Shown here: positions 10,791-22,489 of the stretch, piece by piece | How the letters are laid out: every line of letters begins with the position of its first letter | How positions within the stretch are numbered: position 1 is the first letter of the stretch | Translations under genes and position numbers: made by a program | The notes under the pieces: generated by a model | Told to the model about the DNA's origin: nothing | The model's input: the letters and a program-made list of their open reading frames with translations, nothing else | Databases searched by the model: none | From: Bubalus kerabau | Lineage: Eukaryota > Chordata > Mammalia > Artiodactyla > Bovidae | Length of the DNA stretch: 64,000 bases | Direction: 5' to 3' | NCBI RefSeq assembly: GCF_029407905.1 | Contig: NC_073643.1 | Span: 29,912,001-29,976,000 of the forward strand

Positions 10791-10939
10791 ATGTTTTGAT
10801 GTTCACACCCCATGTTAAAATGTCTTTTATTTTTATGCCAATGACTGGAAAGTCTCTGAAAAGAACTCTTTTTGTGAGGAAGTTCATATTCTGATGGATA
10901 TATGAAGTTTATCTCCTAGTTGAGCACTACTTGATATCA

Positions 10940-11260
10940 AGGACCAACAGACTTTTTTGATCAAGGGCCAGAGTGTAAATATTGTAGGCTTTTGGGGCCA
11001 TGTCATTGCTGTAACAACAATACAACTCAACAATACTGAAATAGCCTCAAAACAGCCATTGACAATACCAAATGGGTATAGTTGTGATTCCAGTACAATT
11101 TTATTGATGGACACAGAAATTTCAGTTTCATATAATTTCATACTTTACACACAAAATATTTTTTCCTATCATTTAAAACCTTGAAAGCTCCTTAAAAATA
11201 GAACATGGCCCAGAGTTGGCTCATGGTCTATAGTTTCTCAACCTTGCTTTACACACTTGT
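10940..11260. repeat. Probable old DNA-transposon-derived repeat
   Basis: The order gggccagagtgtaaatatt, ggcttttggggccatgt, gtacaattttattgatgg resembles a common old mammalian non-autonomous repeat whose core reads tttattggaacacagcc. I am not certain of its family name. Confidence 0.35.
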
Positions 11261-11264
11261 CTTA

Positions 11265-11836
11265 GAACTTCCGATAAACAAAGAGGCATACATCCCACTA
11301 GCACTTCTGCAAATCAGTTTTCCCATCTCATTTATTTAACAAATATTCTTGAGAGTCAACTGCTGCAGGGCAGCCATGACTTTGGCAATAAGGAATCAGA
11401 TATGAGTTAAGGTGATCTTTATTTCCAAAGAGTTTACAGTCTAGTTGGAAAGAGCGGTAAGGTAGCAGGGTGGAAGTGTTACAAAGTGAACAGTGGCCAT
11501 GCAGCATGAAAAATACTTTCAGACTTGAGGCGGATTTGCACATGATCATTGATTCCAGCAAGATCCTGGTGAATCATGGGTTTTCTAGAATCCCAGGCCT
11601 TCTCGAACTGCAGTGTATCCTCCTCCGTGTCTTGGAAGGGTGCATAGTCTTTTTGGAGAGACACTCATGTTTTCAGGCCATGTGATGGAGTTGCTGATTC
11701 CCCACTGCTGTGCTGGAGACCCTTCAGAGATCACAGAGGAGTGAGTGAACCCAGCGTTCTTCTAATCCGATGCCATCTGCCCTTCCACCCCTCCCAGAGG
11801 CACATTTTGATACTCTGAAGCTTGGAGAAGCTTCCC
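11265..11836. other. Single-copy sequence
   Basis: Nothing recognised apart from a weak old-repeat phrase (gagtttacagtctag) near 11430. Confidence 0.35.
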
Positions 11837-11847
11837 TCAGCTGGTCT

Positions 11848-12998
11848 CAGTTCAATTCAGTTCAGTCACTCAGTCGTGTCTGACTTTTGTGACCCCATGA
11901 ATCACGGCACGCCAAGCCTCCCTGTCCATCACCAACTCCTGGAGTTCACCCAAAGTCATGTGCATCGAGTCGGTGATGCCATCCAACCATCTCATACTCT
12001 GTCGTCCCCTTCTCCTCCTGCCCCCCAATCCCTCCCAGCATCAGAATATTTTCCAATGAGTCAACTCTTTGCATGAGGTAGCCAAAGTATTGGAGTTTCA
12101 ACCTCAGCATCAGTCCTTCCAATGAACACCCAGGACTGGTCTCCTTCAGGATGGACTGGTTGGATCTCCTTGCAGTCCAAGGGACTCTCAAGAGTCTTCT
12201 CCAGCGCCACAGTTCAAAAGCATCAATTCTTCGGTGCTCAGCCTTCTTCACAGTCCAACTCTCACATCCATACATGACCACAGGAAAAACCATAGCCTTG
12301 ACTAGACGAACCTTTGTTGGCAAAGTACTGTCTCTGCTTTTGAACATGCTATCTAGGTTGGTCATAACTTTCCTCCCAAGGAGTAAGCCTCTTTTAATTT
12401 CATGGCTGCAGTCACCATCTGTAGTGATTTTGGAGCCCAGAAAAATAAAGTCTGACACTGTTTCCACTCTTTCCCCATCTATTTGTCATGAAGTGATGGG
12501 ACCGGATGCCATGATCTTCGTTTTCTGAATGTTGAGCTTTAAGCCAACTTTTTCACTCTCCACTTTCACTTTCATCAAGAGGCTTTTGAGTTCCTCTTCA
12601 CTTTCTGCCATAAGGCTGGTGTCATCTGCATATCTGAGGTTATTGATATTTCTCCCGGAAATCTTGATTCCAGATTGTGCTTCTTCCAGCCCAGTGTTTC
12701 TCATGATGTACTATGCATATAAGTTAAACAAGCAGGGTGACAGTATACAGCCTTGACGAACTCCTATTCCTATTTGGAACCAGTCTGTTGTTCCATGTCC
12801 AGTTCTAACTGTTGCTTCCTGACCTATACAGGTTTCTCAAGAGGCAGGTCAGGTGGTCTGGTATTCCCATCTCTTTCAGAATTTTCCACAGTTTATTGTG
12901 ATCCACACAGTCAAAGGCTTTGGCGTAGTCAATAAAGCAGAAATAGATGTTTTTCCGGAATTCTCTTGCTTTTTCCATGATCCAGTGGATGTTGGCAA
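11848..12998 (-). mobile_element. BovB (RTE) LINE, 3' 1.15 kb, antisense, with clean target duplication
   Basis: Flanked by the 11-bp duplication tcagctggtct at 11837-11847 and 12999-13009, so both ends are exact. The minus strand carries most of the RT and the C-terminus. Motif C is intact (YADD; plus strand gtcatctgca at 12621-12630). A TGG-to-TGA change puts a stop at 12486-12488, and frame shifts occur near 12000-12020 and 12820-12830. 5'-truncated in the RT upstream of motif A. Confidence 0.93.
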
Positions 12999-13329
12999 TC
13001 AGCTGGTCTAGCTCGTCACAAATGAGAAATGATAGGGAATGGGAGGACTGTGCGTGGGCTCCAGCAGAGAAGTCCAAACATGTGAGGTCTTTCTTGAGGC
13101 TGAGGAAGGGGCCAGGGAGCCTGATGGGGTTACAGCCACAATGACCTGTTCGAGAGTCCACCAGAGAAAGACGCTTCTAGGGGACAAAGCCCATGGGCAG
13201 TGCTGCCCTGTGCTGTCTCCTGCTTTGTCTCCCTGGAATAAAATTACTGACTCTTCCGTACCAAGAGTCTTTGGTCATGCGCCTGCTGGCTTTTTCTGGT
13301 CTCCTTGCATCCAAGTCAGGTGTCACACA

Positions 13330-13990
13330 CACCTTCACCTGCCTCTATTCAGCTTAAAGGTGGAGGTTCTCCAGGGCTTGGTCCCCAGCACAGATACTCC
13401 AGTGTTTTCACAGTCTCTCCAAGTCATCTTATCTATGCTTATAGTTTCACTACCATCTGGATGCTGATGGCTTTCAGATCGGTATCGCCAGCTGGAACTG
13501 ACCCTGTCTTCTGGCTGCTTCTTCCCACTGCCTGCTCAGCAGCTCATGTCTTCCTCACCAAGACCTGCTTGCCTGAGCTGAATTAACCTACAAGTGTATC
13601 ATAGTCTTTCTTTGTCTTTCCCTTGTCCTTCTTCTAATCTAGACTCAAGCATCTTGTAATCTGATTTTGAGGTTTGGCTATAAAGATGACTTGAATTCCA
13701 TGAAGATATCTTTTACTTTAGTTCACTCCTAATGCAGCCTGTAAACAGCCCCAGGGATATATACATGGGACAGAGTGGCTAGATGTAGTTCCTCACCACC
13801 TGTCTCCTAGGTAACACCAGTACCACCAGCACCTTTTCCCAGACCACTCTGATTGTGTCTTCCCTCTGTTAAAACGTCTCTGTGGGTTTCCCACTGTTTT
13901 AAGGACTGCCAGGTTTGGTATGCAGGTTTTGCCACTGCACAACCTAGGAGGCAACATTCTCATCCTACTCTGCGTGCATTGCATCTCCGT
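13330..13990 (+). repeat. Possible L2 (LINE-2) remnant
   Basis: Phrases such as gtttcactaccatctggatg .. ctcatgtcttcctc and, further on, cctctgttaaaacgtctctg .. gggtttcccactgttttaag resemble the C-terminal coding and 3' part of L2 in sense orientation. Strongly diverged. Confidence 0.4.
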
Positions 13991-14109
13991 CAGTTGTGCT
14001 GTGTACAGCCTGTGCCACTGTACTTGGCAGCTCTGGTTCAGAGGCTCCAGCAATATCTGTCCTTGAACTCCTGTCCCACCTCATCCCGTATACCTCTCTC
14101 CCTGAAACA

Positions 14110-14223
14110 CAACCCCAGAGTTTCTGATTCAGTATGGCTGGGGTCAGGCCTGAAAATCTGTTTCTTGCATGTTCCTTGGTGATGTGATACTGCTGATCCA
14201 GGGACCACGCTTGAAGAACCACT
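14110..14223 (+). repeat. MER5A (hAT-Charlie DNA transposon), 3' part
   Basis: ccagagtttctgattcagta .. ggggtcaggcctga .. ccagggaccacgcttgaagaaccactgg follows the MER5A consensus to its terminal inverted repeat at the right edge. The left half is missing or unrecognisable. Confidence 0.75.
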
Positions 14224-14347
14224 GGTAATAGACATAGCTTGACATACTGTGAAACTTGTTTTATTGTAACACTACTCACTTAGGCTCCTAGGACATCCCT
14301 GGGCATGGGTTCCCTAATTCAGTTTTGTAAGAACTGGAGGTATCTTC

Positions 14348-14619
14348 TGGAGAAGGCAGTGGCAACCCACTCCAGTATTCTTGCCTGGAAAATCCCATGG
14401 ACGGAGGAGCCTGTTGGGCTGCAGTCCATGGGGTCGCTAGGAGTTGGACACGACTGAGCGACTTCACTTTCACTTTTCACTTTCATGCACTGGAGAAGGA
14501 AATGGCAACCCACTCCAGTGTTCTTGCCTGGAGAATCCCAGGGACAGGGGAGCCTGGTGGGCTGCCGTCTATGGGGTCACACAGAGTCGGACACGACTGA
14601 AGCGACTTAGCAGCAGCAG
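14348..14619 (+). mobile_element. BovA2 SINE
   Basis: Complete BovA dimer with linker and (agc)n tail. Target duplication aggtatcttc / aggtatctcc at 14338-14347 and 14620-14629 (one mismatch). Confidence 0.92.
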
Positions 14620-14629
14620 AGGTATCTCC

Positions 14630-15165
14630 ATTTCATAAAATTAAATGAACTGACAACATTTACCTATTTTCATATTAATGTTGAGCTGTACAAGCAGTGC
14701 AAGAGCACATTCTTCTCGAGAATTGTGGAAACATTACAGATCAAGCTAAAGTCCTTGGACAGCCCTTCATCTCTGCCCCAGATGTCTCTTGCCATCCCTT
14801 CTTTCTGACCCCTGCTCTCTGCCCAGGGAACCCTCTCAGCAGTTCCAGTGCTCCCTGCCTTCTTGGTGGGTTTGGCCATGGGGAGCCCTGCAGGATATCT
14901 GAGTGAGGAGGGAAAATGGAGTTGGGGACTCGTTTCTTGTCCTCCCGTTGTGAGGTTGTCTCAGGCTGCAGCTGTGGGTGGAAACCCCCTGCCTCTTTCC
15001 AGGCACCTTCTGTAGGATGTGCTCTTCTTTGGACCAAGTCACTGCTGTTGGTCCTTGTGGTCCACCCCACGCCCCTGTGCCTGCTTTGCAAGTCAAGCTG
15101 ATTTGTCTTAGGTACGACTGCATGTCATCCTTTTCCTGCTGGGAACCTCACTACAGAGATATGCT
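14630..15165. other. Single-copy sequence
   Basis: Moderately GC-rich; overlapping short frames on both strands look like chance. No exon recognised. Confidence 0.4.
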
Positions 15166-16005
15166 TCAGTTTTTTTTTTTTTAAATTGTGGTAAAATATG
15201 CATAGCATGACATTTTCCATCGTAACCATTTTTAAGTGTGCAATTTAGTGGCATTAAGAACATTTCACGTTGTTGTGCAACTTTCACCGCTGCCCATTCT
15301 CAGAACATTTTCATCATCCCAGATGGAAACTCTACCCAAGGAACCTTACCTTAACCTTAAGTCGCTCACTCAGTCGTGTCCGACTCTGCGACCCCGTGGA
15401 CTGTAGCCCACCAGGCTCCTCTGTCCATGGGATTCTCCAGGCAAGAATACTGGAGTGGGTTGCCATTTCCTTCTCCAGGGGATCTTCCCGACCCAGGGAT
15501 CGAACCCAGGTTTCCCACATTGCAGGCAGATGCTTTAACCTCTTAGCCACCCAAGGAACAACAGTCCTCAATTCCTCACTCCCTAGTCCCTGACAGTCAC
15601 CATTCTTTCTGTCTCTGTGAATTGTACTTCTTCAGGCCCTTTTTAGAAGTGGAGTCATGACAGTATTTGTCCTTTTCTGACTGGCTTATTTCACTTAGCA
15701 TCATGACCTCAAGGTTCATCCATGTTGTAGGACAGGTCAGAATTTCCTTCTCTTTTTCAGGCTAAATGACAGTCTATTGTCCATATATACCACATTTTGT
15801 TGATCCACTCATCCACCAATGGGGACACTTGGGTTGCTTCCACCTTTTGGCTGTTGTGAATAATGCTCCTATAACATGGATCTACAATTACCTTTTCACG
15901 ATTCTGCTTTCAATTCTTTTAGGTATATATAACCAGAAGTGGAATTGTCAGATCACATGGCAATTCTTTCTTTAGTTTTTGGAGGATCCACTGTACTATT
16001 TTCCT
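15166..16005 (-). mobile_element. L1 3' end (old L1M class), antisense, split by a SINE
   Basis: Starts with a T-run (the poly-A of a minus-strand L1), then aaattgtggtaaaatatgca .. accatttttaagtgtgcaat, and after the SINE resumes with actggcttatttcacttagc .. aggttcatccatgttgtag .. gtgaataatgctcctat, classic antisense L1 3' sequence. Interrupted by a Bov-tA at 15345-15548. Confidence 0.8.
15345..15548 (-). mobile_element. Bov-tA SINE, antisense
   Basis: Body (actcagtcgtgtccgactct .. ttgccatttccttctccagg) followed by the tRNA-Glu-like head in reverse (acccagggatcgaaccc, the B-box region). Target duplication acccaaggaac at 15334-15344 and 15549-15559. Confidence 0.92.
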
Positions 16006-16684
16006 CTTCTGTTATTTATATTACTTGCTTTGACCTGGAAAGCTCACTCTTACACTTGTCCTATCTATGTGGTATCCCACATCAGAGAAACTTTTTTTAG
16101 TCATGTCTATGAGATCAATTGCTTTTGTCTTAACCCATTTATCCTTTTGATGCTGGCAAATATTTTGGTCCACAGAAAGTTTCAGCCAAGTGCATGGCAA
16201 GAAGTTTACATCATCTTGCTAGTGAAATATGAAGCTGGCTTTCAAAGCAGATGTGTAAATTATATATATGGATTCAATTTTATGATATAACTGAATATTT
16301 TGATTGCCATGGCTACAGATTCAACACATAGTCTCTAAGTTTCCTCCCTGTTGTTTTGAGAGTATCCTCCTGTATGTACCTCAGTGGTCCAGCCTGCAAC
16401 CTTTTAAAGAGTCTCTCAGCATCCTTTTGGTCCTTAACCTAGATGTGATGTTAACTTTGCTTGTTTTTGCTTGTTTATCTAATGTCTCTTTTTCTATAAT
16501 GAAATTTTTGGTACTTGTAATAGATGTTATGCCATGTTGAAGTTGAGATTTCTTTTCATGTAGGAATATCTATTTGGAAGATCTTTGGTATACCAGAATT
16601 ATACATTTAAAAGAAACTGTCATTTCTTTGAAATTGTTTTATACCTTTTCAAAAAGTTACTCACAGGTGAGTTATTTTACATAT
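16006..16684. other. Single-copy sequence
   Basis: AT-rich; a 103-codon frame (15979-16290) straddles the L1 edge and shows no known motif. Nothing supported. Confidence 0.35.
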
Positions 16685-16895
16685 TAAAAGCAAGTAACAT
16701 TTACTAAGTGTTTAACACAGCCCAGGCACTTAGCAGTTAGTGCTAAGTGTCTGGTCTTACTATTCTTTGCATAACCCTGAAAGATAACAGAATTATCCTT
16801 ATTCACTGGACAGAAAAATTGAGATTCAGAGAGGTTAAAACCAAAGACACAGAGCTAGTAAACGGAGGTTACAGAACTTAAACCCTGGCCATTCC
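16685..16895 (-). repeat. MIR element
   Basis: Nearly complete antisense MIR: acatttactaagtgtttaac, cccaggcacttagcagt, attgagattcagagaggtt, acagagctagtaa and the tRNA-like head near 16880. Confidence 0.7.
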
Positions 16896-16945
16896 ACTGC
16901 ATCCATGCTTTCTGTCCTTCCTCGTACAACCAGCTGTGAAAGGAC

Positions 16946-17020
16946 ACACACTCACACACACACACACACACGCGCACATACACACACGCACACCACTCAC
17001 ACACACACCACTCTTCTCAG
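16946..17020. repeat. (CA)n microsatellite, interrupted
   Basis: About 75 bp of ca/ac repeats broken by gcgc and ctc units. Confidence 0.9.
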
Positions 17021-17589
17021 ATATCTGGACTGTTTCCACACCTCCTTTGTGGTAACCAGTGAGTACTCTCAACACGTATTAAATAAGTAAGTCCTTTGTA
17101 TTTCTTCCATCGGAGGAACCAGGATTGACGGGAGATCCACTGGAAGTCTGGCACGGCCATCGCAACAGCTCCACTCAGAACTTGAACTTAGCTCTCTACT
17201 GTTGGTAGTGTCTGCCTTGACCTGAAAGAATCCTCCAAGTCTGTAGGCAAATGAGCACAACCAGCAGCAGATCAGGACCATAAATGGATTTTTTAGTGCT
17301 CTGCTCCGGAAGGTTTTGGGCAGGTGTCCAGAACTCTTTGTACTCTAACAAGTGTAGACCTCTTTCTGGAGTGTTTGTTGTAAATGTCAGAACTCGAGGA
17401 TAATTTTGGCCAGGCTTGGTTGTACATTTTTTTCATGGGTACCTATTTATAGGTCTGAATCTAAATCTGGTTTTTTTTAACCTAGTCTACCCAGAGCCAT
17501 AAAGAAAGACATTGATCATTTGATGGAATAAAACTTAGAACTTACATATGGTGACAGAAATATAATAAAAAGTAATCTGGCAAGAGCAG
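17021..17589. other. Single-copy sequence
   Basis: No repeat or exon recognised. Confidence 0.35.
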
Positions 17590-18085
17590 ACAAAGGATTG
17601 ATTTCCTGCCTTCCCTGTGTGCTCCTACATGTCTATAGGATAAATACGAACTACTCAATAGAAAAGTAAGCCAACAGAACCATCAATAAATGAATGAGAA
17701 GGTGCTTCGCTCATAATTAAGAAAATGCAAAACGAGATGATGTTGGCAAAGATGTAACCATCTGATAATATGCAACATTGATGAGTGTGTTGATATAAGC
17801 ACCCTCATAAACTGTTGGTGGGAGTTTAAACTGGTGAAGTTTTTGGCAATATCTATTAAAATGTGCATTCAGACTGGCTCATAAATTCCATTATTAGACA
17901 TCTACGCTGTAGATACAATCACAAAACAGTATGCCAAGGTTTGTGAGTACATACACAGAGAAGGATGCTACAGATGATATTATGCAATGGAAAACCAATG
18001 CTACAAGATAGCACTTCCTCCCAAATTAGAAACAAGCTGAATCTTAAATTTAATGACAGTCACTATTGAAAAGAATGAAGTAGAT
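17590..18085 (+). repeat. Old L1 (L1M class), ORF2 3' / 3'UTR remnant
   Basis: gaaaatgcaaaacgagatga, accctcataaactgttggtg, tttttggcaatatctattaa and gtgagtacatacacagagaa keep the order of the L1 ORF2 C-terminal region in sense orientation. Heavily diverged. Confidence 0.6.
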
Positions 18086-18159
18086 CTGCAGCTGGGCTAC
18101 TGGACAGATTTTTGAGCTTCGGTGTCATGTGAAACAGCAAATATTTGTGTAAATCATTG

Positions 18160-19385
18160 TTTCCAATTTGTTTTTATTTATGCAAATTAATTTTTGTTGG
18201 AGTATAGTTGATTTACAGTGTTGTGTTTCTGCTGTACTGCAAAGTGAATCAGTTATATGTATATCTATTCTTTTTTAGATTCTTTTTCCTCATGGGTCAT
18301 TACAGAGTGTTGAATTCCCTGTGCTATACAGTAGGTCCTTATTAGCTATTTATTTTATATATAGTAGTATGTATGTGACAGTCCCAATCTCCCAATTTAT
18401 CCCTTTCCCAGCCTTCCCCCTTGGTAAGCATAAGTTTGTTTTCTACATCTGTGACACTTTTTCTGTTTTGTAAATAAGTTCATTTGTATCATTTTTTTTA
18501 GGTTCCACATGTAAGCGATACCATACGATATTTGTCTTTCTGACTTCACTCAGAATGACAGTGTAGATCCATCCATGTCACTGGAAATGGCAATGGCTGT
18601 TTTTTATGGTTGACTAATATTTTATTGTATGTATGTACCACATCTTCTTTATACATCCATCAGTGAACATCTAGGTTGCTTCCATATCCTCAGTATTATT
18701 GTACATAGTGCTACAATGACCACTGAGGTGTATGTGTCTTTTCAGATTATGGTTTTTTCTCTATATGTATGCCCAGGAGTGAGATTGCTAGATCATATGG
18801 TAGCTCTATTTTTAGTTTTTTAAGGCACCTCCATCCTGTTCTTCATAGTTGCTGCACCAATTTGCATTCCCACCAACAGTATAGGAAAGTTCCCTTTTCT
18901 GCACACCCTCTCCAGCATTGACGGTTTGTAGATTTTTTTAATATTTGTTTGTTTATTTTTTGGCTGCATGGGGTCTCAGTTGTGTCACGCGGGATCTTCC
19001 TAGCAGCATATAGGCTTCCCTCTACTTGAGGCAAACAGGCTTAGTAGTCGTGGTGCGTGGGCTCCAGAGTATGCGGGCTCCATAGTTTGCGGCCTGTGGG
19101 CTCTCTAGTTGCAGTGCACCAGTTCGGTTGCTCCAGGGCAGATGGAATCTTAATTTTGCGACCCGGGATCAAACCTGCATCCCTTACATTGGAAAGTGTA
19201 TTCTTAACCACTGGACCACCAGGAAAGTCCCTGTTGGTAGATTTTTTTTTTTTTTTTTTTTGATGATGGCCATTCTGACTGGTGTGAGGTGATCCTTCAT
19301 TGTAGTTTTGGTGTGCATTTCTCTATTAATTAGTGATGTTGAGCATCTTTTCATGTGCTTTTTGTCCATCTGTAAGTCATTTCTA
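18160..19385 (-). mobile_element. L1-BT-like 3' end, antisense, split by a CHR SINE
   Basis: The left edge gives the antisense 3'UTR (ttggagtatagttgatttac .. gtgctatacagtaggtcctt). The minus strand then reads the ORF2 C-terminus, including CWRGCAEKGTFLYCWWECKL (18843-19034) and, beyond the SINE, CSTSLINREMHTKTTMK within 19184-19441. 5'-truncated near 19385, about 0.9 kb of L1 without the insert. Confidence 0.85.
18940..19236 (-). mobile_element. CHR-type tRNA-Glu SINE, antisense
   Basis: Reverse of a tRNA-Glu-headed SINE: the right edge gggaccaccaggaaagtcc-like head with the B-box region acccgggatcaaacctg, and a body containing tcgtggtgcgtgggctcc. Target duplication gtagattttttt at 18928-18939 and 19237-19248. 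Inserted into the L1. Confidence 0.85.
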
Positions 19386-19392
19386 AAAATGA

Positions 19393-19830
19393 TACAACCT
19401 GCTGGTACAGTATCCCAGGGGGATTGGTTCCAGGACAGCACCCTCCGATGGTTGTGGTTGTTTAGTCGCTAAGTTGTGTCTGACTCTTTGCCACCCCATG
19501 GACTGTAGCCAACCAGGCTTGTCTGTCCATGGGATTTTCCAGGCAAGAATACTGGAGTGGATTGCCATTCCCTTCTCCAGGGAAGGGGGTTGCCATTTCC
19601 TTCTCCACTCAGGATCTCCTGCAGTGCAGGTAGAATCTTTACCAACTGAGTCACCAGAGAAGCCCTCAGATAGCAAAATCTACAGAAGCTCAAGTCCCTT
19701 ATATAAGTGGCCTCGTACCTGAATCCAGCCAGCACTTTGTGTCCACAGGTTGAAATGTCATGGTAGAAAATCCACAACTGGCTGAATCAGCCTCTGTGAA
19801 ACCAGTGGATATGGAGGACTAGCTGTTTGT
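19393..19830 (+). mobile_element. MER2 (Tigger-type DNA transposon), split by a SINE
   Basis: gggggattggttccaggac (19419-19437) and agctcaagtcccttatataa (19686-19705) are MER2 landmarks. The right part is a short 3' end (ccagtggatatggaggact). MER2 is normally ~345 bp; here 19450-19662 is a later Bov-tA. Confidence 0.7.
19450..19662 (-). mobile_element. Bov-tA SINE, antisense, inside MER2
   Basis: Antisense body (agtcgctaagttgtgtctga .. ggcaagaatactggagtgg) and a degenerate tRNA-like head. Target duplication ccctccgat / ccctcagat at 19441-19449 and 19663-19671. A short internal repeat of ttgccat..ccttctcca near 19562-19607 looks like a local duplication. Confidence 0.85.
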
Positions 19831-20180
19831 GTGTACAGTATATGGTTCTAAAGTTTCAGCACTGCTGTTGTAGAGGTATGGATAAGCTTTTGTTTTTCCT
19901 GTTTACATTTTCTACTTTGTTTAAAAAAAAAAAAGGTTTTCCCCAATGCAGTCTATTCATTGAAAAAATTTGAAATTTGATTGAAATCCATTTGAAAATG
20001 ATCCTAGCAGTTATAGATAACCATATTTAGGTTGAAGTCTTGATCTCATCTATGCAATACAATTGTCCGGAGCTGTTCTTTGGGGAGGGAAGAATACAGA
20101 GTTACCTCTTGTGGGGGAGAGCCGAGAGCTGTTTTCCGAAGCAGACTATGATGTGGATATAGATCCTTGGCTCAGCTTTT
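19831..20180. other. Single-copy sequence
   Basis: A-run at 19922-19933. Nothing else recognised. Confidence 0.35.
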
Positions 20181-20184
20181 CTGT

Positions 20185-20384
20185 GGGAAGATCAGATCAG
20201 ATCAGTCACTCAGTCATGTCCGGCTCTGCGACCCCATGAATCGCAGCACACCAGGCCTCCCTGTCCATCACCAACTCCCGGAGTTCACTGAGACTCGCGT
20301 CCATCGAGTCAGTGATGCCATCCAGCCATCTCATCCTCTGTCGTCCCCTTTTTCTCTTGCCCCCAATCCCTCCCAGCATCAGTC
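20185..20384 (-). mobile_element. BovB 3'-end fragment, antisense, GATCT-type tail
   Basis: Left edge gatcagatcagatcag is the reverse of the GATCT-type tail seen at 9922, followed by about 180 bp of antisense BovB 3' coding sequence. Confidence 0.85.
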
Positions 20385-20920
20385 TTGGAAACCCATCTTT
20401 TAAAAGTCTTGGGTGGAGTTACATTGGTAACAGAATGTGCAGGTGAGGTCATTTCTTTATAGGCACTTTTCTGGGGTGGGAGGAAAGCACTTTTGGTTCG
20501 AGGCTCTATGCAGGCCTGATTTTGGCTGGAAAAGGAGGCTCACTAGATTACCTGGTCAGAAGAGACCGCCCAGGCTGTTGTATCTGTGGAGCCCTTCTGT
20601 GCCATACTGTAGTGAGCACATCAGAGTAAATTCTTGTTTGAGGAGTTGGTTTTCATGTTAGGAAACATATGAGGGGAATTTGCTGTGTAGACTGATATAC
20701 CACATGTAGACTGGCTTCCGTCATTTTTCACTTTGTCATCTCGGAGATTTGTTTCTTCATCTGTAAAATGGGTTTTTGAAGGATGACTAGCTTACGGAGC
20801 TGCTAACTGGGATAGGGCAGGTAGAATGGTCCTGGCAGCACAGGACAAGTCTTCGTTAGTACCTGTCATCACTGTTGAACCATAGCTCCACAATCTTAAC
20901 TAAAGAATTTGTGCAGTTCT
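20385..20920. other. Single-copy sequence with a small MIR piece
   Basis: ttgtttcttcatctgtaaaa (20749-20768) is a MIR core in sense orientation; ends not definable. Rest not recognised. Confidence 0.4.
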
Positions 20921-20931
20921 GCCCAACCTAG

Positions 20932-21205
20932 CGGAGAAGGCAATGGCAACCCACTCCAGTACTCTTGCCTGGAAAATCCCATGGACGGAGGAGCCTGGTA
21001 GGTTGCAGTCCATGGGGTTGCTAAGAGTTGGACATGACTGAACGACTTCACTTTCACTTTTCACTTTCATGCATTGGAGAAGGAAATGGCAACCCACTCC
21101 GGTGTTCTTGCCTTGGAGAATCCCAGGACGGGGCAGCCTGGTGGGCTGCCGTCTCTGGGGTCACACAGAGTCGGACACAACTGAAGTGATTTAGCAGCAG
21201 CAGCA
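20932..21205 (+). mobile_element. BovA2 SINE
   Basis: Complete dimer with (agc)n tail. Target duplication gcccaacctag at 20921-20931 and 21206-21216, an exact 11-bp match. Confidence 0.93.
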
Positions 21206-22489
21206 GCCCAACCTAGATCAGATAGGCCGCCGGCCTGGGATTCTGACAGCTGTTAATTGGGTTGCGGAACCAGCACTGATCATGAAAGCTGGTCAGAGTA
21301 TCAGAACTCAGAACTGTTGGCTAGTCACCTGATGTGAAGTGCAGAATATGCAAGATCCAGTTGTGTTGGTGGAGAGTTTTTGGGTCAGAGACTTACCGGA
21401 AGTGGAGGGGTGCAAGTGTATTCGTGTAGTCATGGCCCTTCTAGCGCAAACCAAGACCAGAAAATTTGCCCAGATAAAAAGACCTAGGTGAACTAAACAC
21501 CACCTCTGCTTCTCCCCTGCCATTACAGTCTTCCAGCCTCTCCACTTCTGTTACATCTTTTTTCAACCAAAGCCTTCAAGGGATGACATTTATCTTAGAC
21601 AAACACAGAGATACACATTATAGTCTATTTGTCTAAACCAACCACTTTGGATAAGGCCTGCCCCAGGAAGAGCAGTTTAGGGTCATCCCAAACTTTTAAA
21701 TGCATTAATTCCAACTTGAACTAAGTAGGATAAACAGACCCCAGACCTCCTATCCTGGAGTCCTTTCTTTTCAGTCTTTTAAAAATCTGCCTTTCAGCAT
21801 GATCAAAGCAGCTGTACCCCAGAAGACAGCACCAGGGCTTCTAAGAATCCTTTGTTTGTCCTGCTTATCCCCAACCAAAGGTGATTTTTCATTTGCATTA
21901 CTAATCACTGTCTTCAGATGCTTTGTTTCTCAAATTAGATTAAATGTCCCTAAAGAGTTCCCTCACATTTGACAAAGGCAGTCTGACCCTTCACAGTGGG
22001 TTGGGCTTTCTGTGCAGGTCCCTCCAAGAAGGTCACGAAAGGTTTGTATATAGTAGCAAATGGGATTATTCTTTTCAATCCTTTATTTTAAATGTCATAT
22101 CATCAACATGCCTACATTTTGTAGCTATCTTTTTTCAAGAGTAATAAAAATTAGTTAATTGAAGAATACAGACTAAGCTCTGAGAGGTTAGTATTCAGCC
22201 GTGGGTCAGAATGTTTTCTTTTAGAGGGAGACCCATACTTCTTTGGTGGATTGTTTCATTCAAGGTTCAGGGATCCCAGAAAATTGTGGGTACCTCATCC
22301 TTAGATGTTCAGGTCCTGGATGCTGAATGTCCTGGTTTGAGGAGGGAAAGGTGAAAACGTGCTTGCTGGTCAGTTCTTTGTAGACGGAGGGGGAACACAG
22401 TGGCTGTCGTTATGGACACGCGGATGCTAACAGGTTTGCTTCTCAGGGGCGCTGGTTAAACAACTTCTTAACTGGCCAGAGTCCAGCAC

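Noticed and set aside
19419..19446. REST/NRSF-like half site (ccaggacagcacc)
   Set aside because: Only half of the motif is present and it falls within MER2 consensus sequence.
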